Numbered from the stretch's first letter, positions 8,188 through 17,860 are shown. The stretch: 64,000 nucleotides of DNA from Abyssibius sp040880065 (GCA_040880065.1 JBBDJE010000060.1:3271-67270), one strand, 5' to 3'. A program made the numbers and translations. The notes: generated by a model from the sequence alone, not told the origin.

Positions 8188-9438
8188 ATGCGCGCTTTGA
8201 AATCATACGGGGTTGCTGCCCTGCTCATTCTCATTCTTGGCGGCTGGCTGCTGACCGGCACGCTTGTGCGCGGCGGGCTCGGGCCCGAGGCTGGCGAAGT
8301 CACGGTTGTTGGCGCGATTGAAGGTGAGGATGGCGGCCTGTTGACCGCTGCGGTTACCGCCAGCGGCCTAGCCGTTACGCCCCACCATCTGGAAGGTGCC
8401 GAAGACCCTGCGCTGAGCATTGCCGAGCGAAACGAACTTGCCAGCAACACTGACGGGCCGCCACGCTCGGTGCGCACGCAGGTTTACCAGCAAGGCCTGA
8501 TGCCGCTGCGCGTGCAGTTGCGCGGCCATACCGAAGCCAATGGTGTTGTGGATGCATCCGTGCGCACCAGTGACATCGTGCGCGAAGTGCATGTTGCCGC
8601 GGGCGACAGTGTTGAAGAGGGCGATCTTATCTGCTCGCTTGACGGTGGCACGCGCAATGCGCGGGTGAACCAGGCATTGGCCACCGTCGCACAGGCCGAA
8701 GCCGCCCTGCAGCAAGCCACGAATGATTACGAGATCAATGCCGCCTTGCGCGACAAGGGCCTCGTTTCGGAAAACAGCGCCGAAGCGCAGGCCGCGGCAT
8801 TGCGCTCTGCCGAAGCAAACCTTGAAGCCGCACAAGTGGCCCTGCGCAATGCCGAAGTGGAGCGTGAAAACACCGAGGTGCGCGCGACTGTTTCCGGCAT
8901 CATCCAGCGCCCCATCGCCAAACAGGGCGATTTGCTGAATATGGGCCAAAGCTGTGCCAAAATCATCCAGCTTGACCCGATGTTGTTTATCGGCTCGGTG
9001 CCGCAGGTGCATATCGACCTTGCGCGCACAGGGCTGAGCGCCGAAATCCGCACAATCAACAATCAGCGCGCCACAGGCGCGGTGCGTTATGTTTCGGCCA
9101 GTGCCGACCCGATGACACGGACGTTCGAAATTGAAATCGTGTTTGACAACCCCGAAGGCGCCATTCGTGACGGGCTGACCGCCGAGGCCACGGTCGAGCT
9201 TGGCAGTGTGCCCGCGCATCTTGTGCCGCAATCCATTCTGACGCTGAACAGCGACGGTGTGCTTGGCATTCGCGGTGTGGTTGATGGCAAGGTCGTGTTC
9301 TACCCCACGCAAATCTTGCAAGACAGCCGCGACGGTGCATGGGTTTCGGGGCTGCCGCGCTCGGCGGTGCTTATTGTTATCGGTCAGGAATATGTTGTGG
9401 ACGGTCAAGCCGTGACCGCAAGCGATGAGGGCCAGTAA
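8188..9438 (+). CDS. RND efflux system periplasmic adaptor (HlyD/AcrA family)
   Basis: Membrane-fusion subunit of 416 aa that bridges the inner-membrane RND pump to an outer-membrane channel. An N-terminal hydrophobic segment (residues about 9-28) anchors it. A barrel-sandwich half motif is seen around VREVHVAAGDSVEEGDLICSL, then an Ala/Glu-rich alpha-hairpin (about 155-235), then the second lipoyl half and a beta-barrel domain. The segment at about 40-95 before the lipoyl domain is longer than usual and of unknown use. It lies 11 bp upstream of the pump gene, so the two are one operon. No TolC-like gene is nearby. Confidence 0.88.
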   Translation: MRALKSYGVAALLILILGGWLLTGTLVRGGLGPEAGEVTVVGAIEGEDGGLLTAAVTASGLAVTPHHLEGAEDPALSIAERNELASNTDGPPRSVRTQVYQQGLMPLRVQLRGHTEANGVVDASVRTSDIVREVHVAAGDSVEEGDLICSLDGGTRNARVNQALATVAQAEAALQQATNDYEINAALRDKGLVSENSAEAQAAALRSAEANLEAAQVALRNAEVERENTEVRATVSGIIQRPIAKQGDLLNMGQSCAKIIQLDPMLFIGSVPQVHIDLARTGLSAEIRTINNQRATGAVRYVSASADPMTRTFEIEIVFDNPEGAIRDGLTAEATVELGSVPAHLVPQSILTLNSDGVLGIRGVVDGKVVFYPTQILQDSRDGAWVSGLPRSAVLIVIGQEYVVDGQAVTASDEGQ

Positions 9439-9449
9439 GGGGCAGGACG

Positions 9450-12400
9450 ATGTTGAACTTTATCGCACGCATTCTGCGAATGCCCCGGGTGGTCATCACG
9501 CTGATGATCTTTGTGCTGATTGGTGGCTTCACCTCCTATCAGTCCCTGCCCAAGGAAAGCTTTCCGGCAATCGACATTCCCTATTTCTATGTTTCGGTCA
9601 GCCAGAGCGGCATTTCGCCGGGCGATGCTGAACGCCTTCTGGTCAAGCCGATCGAAGACCGTCTGAACGGCATTGACGGGCTGGAAAACATTTCGACCAC
9701 AACCACCACCGGCCATGCCTCCATTTTTCTGGAGTTCAATATCAATGCCGATAATGAAAAGGCATTGTCCGATATTCGCGCCAAGCTCGATGGTGTAGGC
9801 AACGAATTGCCATCCGATGCCGACGAGCCCAGCGTCAGCGAGATTTCCTTCACCGATATGCCGGTGATGTCGGTCTCGATTTATGGCGACGTGCCGGAAG
9901 CCACGCTTGTGCGTCAGGCGCGCGCGCTGCGCGACGTGCTGGAAAGCCTGCCCAATGTCCAGTCGGTTGACATTTCGGGCGCGCGTGACGAGGTGCTAGA
10001 GGTTCGCATCGACCAGTTGCGGCTTGAGGGCTACGGGCTGACCGCCGGGCAGATATTCGATGCGCTGGCGCGCAATAACACCATGGTTGCCGGCGGCACG
10101 CTGGATAGCGGCCAAGGCGCGTTCAACATTGAAATTCCCGGCCTGATCTCGACCGCAGAAGAGGTTTACAACCTGCCCCTGTTGACCGTCGGCGACCGCG
10201 TTGTCGTGTTTGGTGACGTTGCCACGGTAACGCGCACCTTCAAGGATGCGACCGAATACGCCTATGTCAACGGCGCGCCGGCCATCACGCTGGCGGTGGT
10301 CAGGAAACTCGGCACCAACATCATGGATGTGTCGGGCGAAGTGCGCAGCGCGGTTGCGGACTTCACCGCAGACTGGCCGCGCGAGATTGGCCACAGTTTC
10401 CTGCTGGACCAGTCTATCAGCACGGAAAACCTCTATCGCTCGCTTGAGGCCTCGGTGATGACCGCAGTGGTTCTGGTGCTGATCATGTGCGTCGCAACCC
10501 TTGGCGTGCGTCCGGCCATCATGATCGGCATCTCCATCCCGGTATCATTCATGATCACTTTTCTGGTGCTGAACGCGATGGGCATAACCATCAACATGAT
10601 GGTGATGTTCGGCCTTGTCATTGCTGTTGGCGTGCTGGTCGATGACCCGATCGTCGTGGTGGAATATGCCCAGCGAAAGCTCTCTGAAGGGGTGTCGCGC
10701 AAAAAGGCGTTTATTCTTGCTGTACGCAAGATGTTCGTGCCGGTGGTTGCATCCACTGCCACCATGCTCGGGGCCTTTGTGCCGCTGCTGTTCTGGCCCG
10801 GTATCATCGGCAAGTTCATGTCCTATCTGCCGATTGTGGTGATCATCGTCATGGTCGCCTCGCTGGTGTCTGCGTTGATCTTCCTGCCGGTGATCGGTGC
10901 GATGATTGCCCGGAACGAAACGTCGGACAAGGAAAAGGAAAACGCCAGCATTGTCATGTATCCTGACAAGTTTGATGCCAGAAAGGTGCGCGGGCTGACA
11001 GGCGTTTACGTACGCATTATGGCGCGGCTGCTGCGCGCGCCGGGGCTGACAATGCTGGCCGGCTTTGGCATCGTGCTGTCCATCTTCATCTATTTCGCGC
11101 AAAACCCGACAGGCATTGAAGCCTTCCCCGAGACGGAGCCCGAATACGGCACTGTTTCGGTGGTGACACGGGGCAACTACTCACCCAACGAGATCCGCGA
11201 TTTCCTGATCGAGGTGCAGGATGAAGTGCTGCGCGTGCCGGGCATTCAGGATGTGATTCTGTCATTTGGCAGCGGCAACGGGTCGCCACCCGATACGATC
11301 GGCACACTGGAATTGCAGTTACAGCCATGGCAAACGCGCTATCCAGCCGAGACGATTTTTGCGGAAATTCGCGCCAGAACCGCTAGTATTTCCGGGCTGG
11401 AAATTCAGATTTCCCAGCAGGAAAGCGGCCCGCCCGCTGGCAAGGATATCAACCTGCGCGTTGAATCCACCCGCTATGCTGACCTTGTGCCCGCCGTCAC
11501 TCAGTTGCGTGACTATATCGAAACCCGGATTCCCGGCGCGCTGGATATCGAGGATGGCCGACCGGCCCCAGGCATTGACTGGCGGCTGACCTTTGATCGC
11601 GCCGAAGCCTCAAAATTCGGCATCGGGTTGCGCGACCTTGGCCCCTATATCAAGCTTGTCACCACCGGCGTTACCATCGGCAGCTTTCTGCCGGAAGGTG
11701 CGGCTGACGAACTGGACATCGTCGTGCGCCTTCCCCAAAGCGAGCGCAGTCTGGATGCGCTGGACAATATTCGCATTTCAACGGCACACGGGCTGGTGCC
11801 GGTATCAAACTTTCTGGTGCGCACGGTCGAGCCGGCAACAGGCACTATTTCGCGGCGTAACGGTATCTATTCGATGAATGTTGCCGCAAACCTGCCGCCA
11901 GATTTGGCCTCTGCCGAGCAGATAGATTTGATCAAGGCATGGGAAGCTGCGCAGGACTGGCCCGAAACCGTGAACATCGTTTATGGCGGTGCGGCCGAAC
12001 AAACCGACGATACCAACGCCTTTATCGTACAGGCCTTTATCGGCGCGATGTTTCTGATCTTCTTCATTCTGCTGCTGGAATATAACAGTTTTTATCAGGT
12101 CTTCGTTACATTGACGACCGTGCTCATGTCCATCTCGGGCGTGCTGCTCGGGATGCTGCTCACCGGCATGGCGTTTTCGGCCATCATGACAGGACTTGGC
12201 ATTGTTGCGCTGACCGGAATTGTCGTGAAGAACGGAATCGTGCTGCTGGATACCTATAACCACTATAATCGCACCGAAAAGGTCGAGCCCGTCAAGGCGA
12301 TGCTTATTACGGTGGCGCAGCGCATCCGCCCGGTGCTGCTTACAGCATCGGTAACGGCGCTTGGCGTCATTCCCATGGCCCTGAATATCGAGTTTGACTT

Positions 12401-12671
12401 CATTCGCCGCGAAATTGTTGTTGGCGGGCTGGCGGGGATCTTCTTTGTCCAGCTTGCGGCCGCTCTGGTATCGGGGCTGCTGTTTGCAACTTTTCTGACA
12501 CTGGTCATGGTGCCGGTGATGATCGCCGCGCCTTCGGTGTTCAAGGGGCGGATCAAACGGGTTTGGGGCTGGTTGCGCGGCACCAAAAAGCCGGAGCCTA
12601 GCGAAGCTGCCCCGAAAAAGCCAATCCGCGAACCCTTGCCAATAGATGGCGAGTTTATTCAGGCCGAATAG
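9450..12671 (+). CDS. RND efflux transporter permease (AcrB/HAE1-like)
   Basis: Inner-membrane proton-driven pump of 1073 aa, the full RND length. It has an N-terminal TM helix, a large periplasmic porter domain, TM2-6 (from about residue 335), a second porter domain and the C-terminal TM bundle. The proton-relay region of TM4 is clear (VIAVGVLVDDPIVVVEYAQR), as is the TM10-11 stretch (GLGIVALTGIVVKNGIVLLD). It follows its adaptor by 11 bp. The substrate cannot be predicted; sequence wording is nearer the general HAE/multidrug type than the heavy-metal type. A partial copy of the intergenic repeat follows it immediately. Confidence 0.93.
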   Translation: MLNFIARILRMPRVVITLMIFVLIGGFTSYQSLPKESFPAIDIPYFYVSVSQSGISPGDAERLLVKPIEDRLNGIDGLENISTTTTTGHASIFLEFNINADNEKALSDIRAKLDGVGNELPSDADEPSVSEISFTDMPVMSVSIYGDVPEATLVRQARALRDVLESLPNVQSVDISGARDEVLEVRIDQLRLEGYGLTAGQIFDALARNNTMVAGGTLDSGQGAFNIEIPGLISTAEEVYNLPLLTVGDRVVVFGDVATVTRTFKDATEYAYVNGAPAITLAVVRKLGTNIMDVSGEVRSAVADFTADWPREIGHSFLLDQSISTENLYRSLEASVMTAVVLVLIMCVATLGVRPAIMIGISIPVSFMITFLVLNAMGITINMMVMFGLVIAVGVLVDDPIVVVEYAQRKLSEGVSRKKAFILAVRKMFVPVVASTATMLGAFVPLLFWPGIIGKFMSYLPIVVIIVMVASLVSALIFLPVIGAMIARNETSDKEKENASIVMYPDKFDARKVRGLTGVYVRIMARLLRAPGLTMLAGFGIVLSIFIYFAQNPTGIEAFPETEPEYGTVSVVTRGNYSPNEIRDFLIEVQDEVLRVPGIQDVILSFGSGNGSPPDTIGTLELQLQPWQTRYPAETIFAEIRARTASISGLEIQISQQESGPPAGKDINLRVESTRYADLVPAVTQLRDYIETRIPGALDIEDGRPAPGIDWRLTFDRAEASKFGIGLRDLGPYIKLVTTGVTIGSFLPEGAADELDIVVRLPQSERSLDALDNIRISTAHGLVPVSNFLVRTVEPATGTISRRNGIYSMNVAANLPPDLASAEQIDLIKAWEAAQDWPETVNIVYGGAAEQTDDTNAFIVQAFIGAMFLIFFILLLEYNSFYQVFVTLTTVLMSISGVLLGMLLTGMAFSAIMTGLGIVALTGIVVKNGIVLLDTYNHYNRTEKVEPVKAMLITVAQRIRPVLLTASVTALGVIPMALNIEFDFIRREIVVGGLAGIFFVQLAAALVSGLLFATFLTLVMVPVMIAAPSVFKGRIKRVWGWLRGTKKPEPSEAAPKKPIREPLPIDGEFIQAE

Positions 12672-12674
12672 GTC

Positions 12675-12734
12675 TAAAGCATGTTGCAGCAAAAGTGGGA
12701 ACCGGTTTTCTGCAGTTAAACATGCGTTATCAAA
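12675..12734. repeat. Intergenic dyad repeat, copy A (partial)
   Basis: A truncated copy (about 60 bp) of the repeat found complete at 44265-44370, 49681-49788 and 61504-61610. It carries the GTGGGAACCGGTTTTCTGC core and the AACATGCGTTATCAAA arm but lacks the second hairpin half that ends in ACGCTCTA. It lies directly after the RND pump stop codon, between two converging genes, and might act as a transcription-end or RNA-stability element. Confidence 0.8.
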
Positions 12735-12737
12735 CAC

Positions 12738-13649
12738 CTAGGGCGTGATCGGGTAGCGTATATAGGCAAAGCGCTGCCCATCAGGTGCCCATGAGGCGAC
12801 GTTGATCGTGCCCTGCCCGCCATTAAACCGGTCGATATCGCGCGCAGGCCCGCCGCTGGCGGGCATGATGCGAATAATAACATCACAGTCAGCCGGGTGC
12901 CCCTCGGTCCCCGGTGGAAAGCTGATATAGGCCAGCGCCTGCCCGTCAGGGGCAAGATGCGGGAACCAGTTTACACGTGCATCATGGCTAAGTTGCTCGA
13001 TATTGCTGCCATCGGGCCGCATCCGGAAAATTTGTGCATGGCCGGGGCGGGTGGCGGCGGCTTCCGAGTTGAAGTAAATCCACTTGCCATCGGGCGAAAA
13101 TTCCGGCCCGTCAACAAAGCAGGCTCCATCGGTCAAATAGGCTTGTGTGCCGCCAGCCGCAGGCAGGGTTGCAATCCGGGTCATCATCGTGCCATCGCCG
13201 CGCCGCTCCAGCGCCACATAGGCCAGCAAAGCGCCATCGGGCGAAATGCCGTGCAGGTAATAGCGATAGCGCCGCGCGGCATCCACCGCATGCGAAACCT
13301 GCCGCGGGGTACCGCCCTCAAACGGCACAACATATAAATGCCCGTCATTCGCGCTGGCATAGATGTGCCTGCCATCAGGCGCGATCACATGGTCGTTGTT
13401 CAGGTTTTCAACGGGCGCTGTGTTGATCCGGTTCGGCCCAAGTTGGCCGTCAGGCGATATAACAAACAACCGCCCGTCGGCATTGAAAACCAGCCAGTTA
13501 CCATCGGGTGTCCAGTTTGGAGCTTCGATCAACTGGTCTGTCTCGAATATAACTTCGGGGCGCGCGCCGGTGCGCGGTGCGACAACCAGTTGGCTGATCT
13601 GGCGGGGCAACAGGCGGCGGGCATCGAGGCCGGGGCGTTGGTTTTGCAT
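12738..13649 (-). CDS. TolB-like beta-propeller (PD40/WD40-like) protein
   Basis: Protein of 303 aa built from repeated PD40-type blades, each with a PDG turn: WTPDGNWLVF, ISPDGALLAY, FSPDGKWIYF, LAPDGQALAY and WAPDGQRFAY. This is the TolB C-terminal propeller fold. There is no signal peptide and no TolB N-terminal domain, so it is probably a cytoplasmic scaffold or sensor rather than the Tol-Pal TolB. The ATG is at 13649; the 21 bp around it nearly match the start region of mnmD (see findings), and a 12-bp tandem repeat lies just upstream. Function unknown. Confidence 0.7.
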   Translation of the reverse strand: MQNQRPGLDARRLLPRQISQLVVAPRTGARPEVIFETDQLIEAPNWTPDGNWLVFNADGRLFVISPDGQLGPNRINTAPVENLNNDHVIAPDGRHIYASANDGHLYVVPFEGGTPRQVSHAVDAARRYRYYLHGISPDGALLAYVALERRGDGTMMTRIATLPAAGGTQAYLTDGACFVDGPEFSPDGKWIYFNSEAAATRPGHAQIFRMRPDGSNIEQLSHDARVNWFPHLAPDGQALAYISFPPGTEGHPADCDVIIRIMPASGGPARDIDRFNGGQGTINVASWAPDGQRFAYIRYPITP

Positions 13650-13664
13650 CGTGTTTCTTTGCTT

Positions 13665-13742
13665 GGGCCGGGGCCACAGTCGGGGCCACAGTCGGGTTAA
13701 GGGCCGGGGTAAGGGCCGGGGTAAGGGCCGGGGCCATTCAGC
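13665..13742. repeat. 12-bp tandem repeat upstream of the TolB-like gene
   Basis: Two exact units of GGGCCACAGTCG (13671-13682, 13683-13694) are followed by three units of the related GGGTAAGGGCCG type (13695-13730, the first with one mismatch). The array lies about 20-90 bp upstream of the ATG at 13649, so it falls in the leader or promoter of that gene. Copy number could vary by slippage. Confidence 0.85.
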
Positions 13743-13863
13743 AGCCTAACCGCAGGCGCATAATTCGCGTAGCAGATTTTGCGCCATTTCCAGCGCAGTG
13801 GCGGCATATCCAGTGGCGTTTTGTTATATCCGCGCCTATATGAAAGGCTGAACCGGGGGTTGT

Positions 13864-14475
13864 ATGGCGAATTATCTGTATAAGGGCGACTTGCCCGCTG
13901 ATCTGGACCTAGGCGCGATTGTCGCAATTGATTGTGAAACCATGGGGCTTATGGCGGGCCGTGACCGGCTCTGCCTTGTGCAGCTTTCCGGTGGGGATGG
14001 CCATGCGCATCTGGTGCAGATCGCGCAAGACCAGACCGAAGCCCCCAACCTGTGCGCGCTTCTGGCTAATCCGCAGGTGCTGAAGCTCTTCCATTTCGGC
14101 CGGTTTGACATTGCGGCGATGTATCAGCGCTTTCAGGTGCTGGCCGCGCCGGTTTATTGCACAAAAATCGCCGCCAAGCTGGTGCGCACCTTTACCGACC
14201 GGCACGGGCTGAAAAACCTGTTGCAGGAAATGCTGGGTGTGGACATCTCGAAACTGCAACAAAGCTCGGATTGGGGCGCGCCGGAACTGAGCGAGGCGCA
14301 GCTCGCCTATGCCGCGTCTGATGTGCTGTATCTGCACAAGCTCAAAGCCGCGCTCGATGTGATGCTGGAGCGCGAGAACCGCATGGGCCACGCGCAGGCC
14401 GCCTTTGGCTACCTGCCGCACCGTGCCCTGCTCGACCTTGCCGGATGGCCCGACCACGATATTTTTGCGCATTGA
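13864..14475 (+). CDS. Ribonuclease D-type 3'-5' exonuclease
   Basis: DEDDy exonuclease domain of 203 aa. The catalytic residues are visible: D23 and E25 in AIDCETMGL, D82 in HFGRFDIAAM, and Y149 with D153 in YAASDVLYLHKL. It has only the exonuclease domain and lacks the HRDC domains of full-length RNase D, as is common for the short alphaproteobacterial form. Likely role: trimming RNA 3' ends. It lies 7 bp before lptC and is probably cotranscribed with the LPS-transport genes. Confidence 0.88.
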   Translation: MANYLYKGDLPADLDLGAIVAIDCETMGLMAGRDRLCLVQLSGGDGHAHLVQIAQDQTEAPNLCALLANPQVLKLFHFGRFDIAAMYQRFQVLAAPVYCTKIAAKLVRTFTDRHGLKNLLQEMLGVDISKLQQSSDWGAPELSEAQLAYAASDVLYLHKLKAALDVMLERENRMGHAQAAFGYLPHRALLDLAGWPDHDIFAH

Positions 14476-14482
14476 GGCCGTA

Positions 14483-15130
14483 ATGCCCGATCGCCAGCAA
14501 CAGCGCCAACGGAAAACGGCCCGTTACTCGAAATTCGTGGCGCGCATCAAGGTGCTGCTACCGCTGCTGGCGCTGGTTATCCTGTCGACGGTGTTTTTAC
14601 TGGGTGACGGTCGCAGGCTTGATCGGGCGCTGACCTTTTCCGATGCCGATTTCGAGGCGCTTGGCCAAACCGATGTACTTGCCCGCGCGCGCTTTGCCGG
14701 TGCCACTGTCAATGGTGACTATCTCAGCTTTTCGACGCTGCGCCTTGCGCCCGACCCGAGCCGCGAAAACGTGTTGCTGTTTGACAAGCTTTCCGGTTCG
14801 ATCCAGTTTGCCGACGGGCAAGAGGCGACACTGCTGGCCACAGTGGCCGAATTTTTCGTGAGCGATAACCGTATCGTCATGCCTGATGGTGGCGCGATCA
14901 CCACCTCGCAAGGCTATCGTGGCCGCACCGAAACCATGCAAGCCGCGCTGACGGGCGGTGATATCAGCGGCACGGGGCTGGATGGCAGCGGCCCGCTTGG
15001 CGAAATTACCGCCGGTAGCTTTGAAATCCGCGAATCTGCTACAGAAAATCGGGTGCTTTGGTTTGGTCAAGGGGTTAGGCTAAAGCTGCACCAACAGGTC
15101 AACACCGACAACGAGGGAGCCTTGGAATGA
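14483..15130 (+). CDS. lptC: LPS export ABC transporter periplasmic protein LptC
   Basis: Bitopic inner-membrane protein of 215 aa with one N-terminal TM helix (about 22-42, VLLPLLALVILSTVFLLG) and a periplasmic beta-jellyroll domain. It passes LPS from LptBFG to LptA. The open frame extends further 5' inside the RNase D gene, but the ATG at 14483, 7 bp after that stop, is preferred. Identification rests on the TM-plus-jellyroll layout and on the lptC-lptA-lptB order, since LptC sequences diverge strongly. Its stop overlaps the lptA start (ATGA). Confidence 0.85.
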   Translation: MPDRQQQRQRKTARYSKFVARIKVLLPLLALVILSTVFLLGDGRRLDRALTFSDADFEALGQTDVLARARFAGATVNGDYLSFSTLRLAPDPSRENVLLFDKLSGSIQFADGQEATLLATVAEFFVSDNRIVMPDGGAITTSQGYRGRTETMQAALTGGDISGTGLDGSGPLGEITAGSFEIRESATENRVLWFGQGVRLKLHQQVNTDNEGALE

Positions 15131-15621
15131 CATTTCGCCGCGCAATACCATTCGCCATAGCATTGCTGTGCGGGGCTGCTGGCCCGCTGCTGGCCCAGGG
15201 CGCAAGCCTGCCCTTTGCCGGCCTGCCCGCCGGTGAGGCGCAGGATGTTGAAGTTTCCGCCGATACATTGCGCGTAAGCCAAGCCGATGAAACCGCGATA
15301 TTCGAGGGCAATGTGCAGGTTGCCGTGGGCGATTTGCGCCTGACTGCCGCACGGGTCGAGGTCGTCTATGCGGCAGAGGCCGGCAAAATCGCAGCGCTGC
15401 GCGCCAGCGGTGGTGTGCTGCTGAGCAATGGCGTTGAAACAGCCGAGGGCGATTCCGCCGTCTATTCGCTGGTTGATGGCCAGATACTGATTGAAGGCAG
15501 CGTGATCCTGACCCAGGGTTCGAGTGCCTTGTCGGGCGAACGGCTGCGCATTGACCTTGTGGCAGGCACGGCGCTCATGGAAGGCCGCGTGCAAACCATT
15601 TTCCGAACCGAGGGCAATTGA
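15127..15621 (+). CDS. lptA: LPS transport periplasmic bridge protein LptA (OstA-like)
   Basis: Periplasmic protein of 164 aa with a Sec signal peptide (about 1-24, cleavage near LLAQG). The OstA-type beta-jellyroll is seen as VEVSADTLRVSQADETAIFEG and following strands. It forms the bridge that carries LPS across the periplasm to LptD/E. Overlaps lptC at its start and lptB at its end, so the three genes are translationally coupled. Confidence 0.9.
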   Translation: MTFRRAIPFAIALLCGAAGPLLAQGASLPFAGLPAGEAQDVEVSADTLRVSQADETAIFEGNVQVAVGDLRLTAARVEVVYAAEAGKIAALRASGGVLLSNGVETAEGDSAVYSLVDGQILIEGSVILTQGSSALSGERLRIDLVAGTALMEGRVQTIFRTEGN

Positions 15622-16409
15622 TGCAGTCTGATACCGGGGCCGCGCCAGCCCGTGAAACGGCACCGGAGCCTGCGGCAAGGCAAGCCGCCAGCGGGCTGAT
15701 CGTGCGCAATCTGGCCAAGTCTTACAAACGCCGCCCGGTGCTGCGCGATGTTTCGCTGGAGTTGTATCGTGGCGAGGTTGTGGCGCTGCTTGGCCCCAAT
15801 GGCGCAGGCAAAACCACCTGCTTTTATTCCGTTGCCGGTTTGGTAAACCCCGATGCGGGCGAAATCGAGATTGACGGAATTGATGCCTCGGCCCTGCCGA
15901 TGTATCGCCGCGCCAAGCTTGGTATCGGCTATTTGCCGCAGGAAGCCTCGATTTTTCGCGGCATGTCGGTGGAAGACAACATCCGCGCGATTCTTGAAAT
16001 TTCGACACGTGATCGCGGCAAACGCCAGCGCGAACTCGAATCACTTATGGCCGAATTTTCAATTACGCACCTGCGCCGCGCCCCTGCCATGGCGCTTTCG
16101 GGCGGCGAGCGGCGGCGCGTTGAAATTGCCCGCTGTCTGGCCAGTTTCCCCAAATATGTGCTTCTGGATGAGCCTTTTGCGGGGGTTGATCCTATTGCGG
16201 TAGGCGAGATTCGCAATTTGGTAAGCCACCTCAAAGATCGCGGTCTTGGCGTTTTGATAACCGATCACAACGTAAGAGAGACTTTGGACATTGTTGATCG
16301 CGCATATATCTTGCATGATGGCACAATGTTGATGAGCGGAACGCCAGAGGAAGTGGTGCAAGACCCCGATGTGCGGCGGGTCTATCTGGGCGACAAGTTC
16401 AGAATCTAG
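15618..16409 (+). CDS. lptB: LPS export ABC transporter ATP-binding protein LptB
   Basis: Cytoplasmic ATPase of 263 aa that powers LPS extraction through LptFG. Walker A GPNGAGKTTCFY, Q-loop LPQEASIFRGMSVEDN, signature LSGGERRRVEIARCLA, Walker B YVLLDEPFAGVDP and H-loop ITDHNVRET are all LptB-like. It carries an N-terminal extension of about 30 residues ahead of the ABC core. Overlaps lptA by 4 bp and is followed after 26 bp by rpoN, the conserved proteobacterial order. Confidence 0.95.
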   Translation: MMQSDTGAAPARETAPEPAARQAASGLIVRNLAKSYKRRPVLRDVSLELYRGEVVALLGPNGAGKTTCFYSVAGLVNPDAGEIEIDGIDASALPMYRRAKLGIGYLPQEASIFRGMSVEDNIRAILEISTRDRGKRQRELESLMAEFSITHLRRAPAMALSGGERRRVEIARCLASFPKYVLLDEPFAGVDPIAVGEIRNLVSHLKDRGLGVLITDHNVRETLDIVDRAYILHDGTMLMSGTPEEVVQDPDVRRVYLGDKFRI

Positions 16410-16435
16410 GCGGCCCGCGCCCAACGGGAGGCAGG

Positions 16436-17767
16436 ATGAAACTAGGACCATCCTTGGAATTGCGCCAGTCGCAGCGGTTGAGCATAACGCCACAACTGCG
16501 CCAGGCGCTTGCCGTTTTGCAGATGAACCAACAGTCACTGCACCAGTTGCTGCGCGAGGAGCTGGACAAAAACCCCCTGATCGTGGCCGAAGACGACCTT
16601 GCAGCCCCGCGTCCCGCGCCCCTGCCGCACAGCCATAGAAGCCTTGGCAATGCCGCGCAGGATATGGACAGTTTTCCCGCCACAGCAACCACGCTTGCCG
16701 CTTTTCTGGCCGCGCAAATCGGCATGATGCAGGTGCCAGCCGAGCAGGCCGCTTTGGCACAATTGCTCACGCAGGAACTGGAACCCGACGGTTATTTGCG
16801 CGCCCCGCTTGCCGAGATTGCCGCGCGCCATGGCCAAAGCGAGGCCGCCTTTGAGGCTGCGCTAAGGCTTGTGCAGAGCTGCGAGCCTGTCGGCGTGGGC
16901 GCGCGCAATCTGGCCGAATGCCTTGGGCTGCAACTGGCCGAGCGCGGCGCGCTGTGCAACGGGGCCAGGGCGGTGCTCGGGCGGCTTGACCTTGTGGCTG
17001 CCAACAAGCACGAGGCATTGAGCAAAATCAGCGGGTTAAACGCAGACGCGCTTCAGGCCCTGCTGGACAGTTTGCGCAAGCTCGACCCGCGCCCCGGTGC
17101 CGCGTTTGAGGCCGATACGGCTGCCATCGTCGTGCCCGAAATCATTGTGCGGCGCGATACTTTCGGCCAATGGCAATGCGAGCTGAACCCCGAAGCCCTG
17201 CCAAGGCTGAGCATCAATTCAAGCTATGCCAACGCGCTTGGCCGCACCGATACCGAAAGCGCGGCGTTCACCCGGCACTGGGGCGAGCGGGCCAATTGGC
17301 TTTTGCGCGCCTTATCACAACGCGCCGCCAATATACTGAAAGTGGCCAGCGCGATTGTCGAGCATCAGGCGCATTTCTTTGAAAAAGGCGCGATGGATAT
17401 GCGCCCGCTATCTTTGCGCGAAATTGCCGAAACCACAAAGCTGCACGAATCAACCGTCAGCCGTGCGGTGAACGGCAAATACCTAACCTGCCGCAGGGGC
17501 ACCTTTGAATTGCGGTATTTCTTTTCCGTCGGGCTGAACGCAACATCGGGTGATGAGCGGTTTGGTGCTGTTGCAATCCGCGCGCGAATTAAACGCCTGA
17601 TTGATGCAGAAGACCAGAAAAATCCGCTCTCCGACGATGATCTGGTAAAATATTTGCGCACAGGCGGCGTTGATATTGCGCGCCGCACCGTGGCCAAATA
17701 TCGTGGGGCCATGGGCATTTTGACATCGCTTCAGCGCCGCCGGCAGTACGCATCCACAAACTGGTGA
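16436..17767 (+). CDS. rpoN: RNA polymerase sigma-54 factor
   Basis: Alternative sigma factor of 443 aa for enhancer-dependent promoters. Region I is at the N-terminus (SLELRQSQRLSITPQLRQAL), a core-binding region lies in the middle, and the helix-turn-helix is followed by the RpoN box ARRTVAKYRGAM (about 415-426). Slightly shorter than the E. coli protein because of a short region II, as often in alphaproteobacteria. A GGGAGG site precedes the ATG. Neighbours lptB, hpf and ptsN match the classic rpoN locus; glnK-amtB at 40-42 kb is a plausible indirect target. Confidence 0.96.
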   Translation: MKLGPSLELRQSQRLSITPQLRQALAVLQMNQQSLHQLLREELDKNPLIVAEDDLAAPRPAPLPHSHRSLGNAAQDMDSFPATATTLAAFLAAQIGMMQVPAEQAALAQLLTQELEPDGYLRAPLAEIAARHGQSEAAFEAALRLVQSCEPVGVGARNLAECLGLQLAERGALCNGARAVLGRLDLVAANKHEALSKISGLNADALQALLDSLRKLDPRPGAAFEADTAAIVVPEIIVRRDTFGQWQCELNPEALPRLSINSSYANALGRTDTESAAFTRHWGERANWLLRALSQRAANILKVASAIVEHQAHFFEKGAMDMRPLSLREIAETTKLHESTVSRAVNGKYLTCRRGTFELRYFFSVGLNATSGDERFGAVAIRARIKRLIDAEDQKNPLSDDDLVKYLRTGGVDIARRTVAKYRGAMGILTSLQRRRQYASTNW

Positions 17768-17860
17768 CGGACTGACGCCGGGCACACCAAGCCCATTGGC
17801 GCATGCGATGCCACTGCCCTGACAGCCCAACCTGGGCGACTGGTATGGAAAGGACTCATC

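Noticed and set aside
11805..12737. 310-aa minus-strand frame antisense to the RND pump
   Set aside because: Low-complexity His/Gln/Arg translation and full overlap with a clear RND gene.
13498..13737. Small TPAL-repeat frame over the 12-bp tandem array
   Set aside because: It is the array read as protein (12 bp equals four codons), in a different frame from the TolB-like gene and overlapping it.
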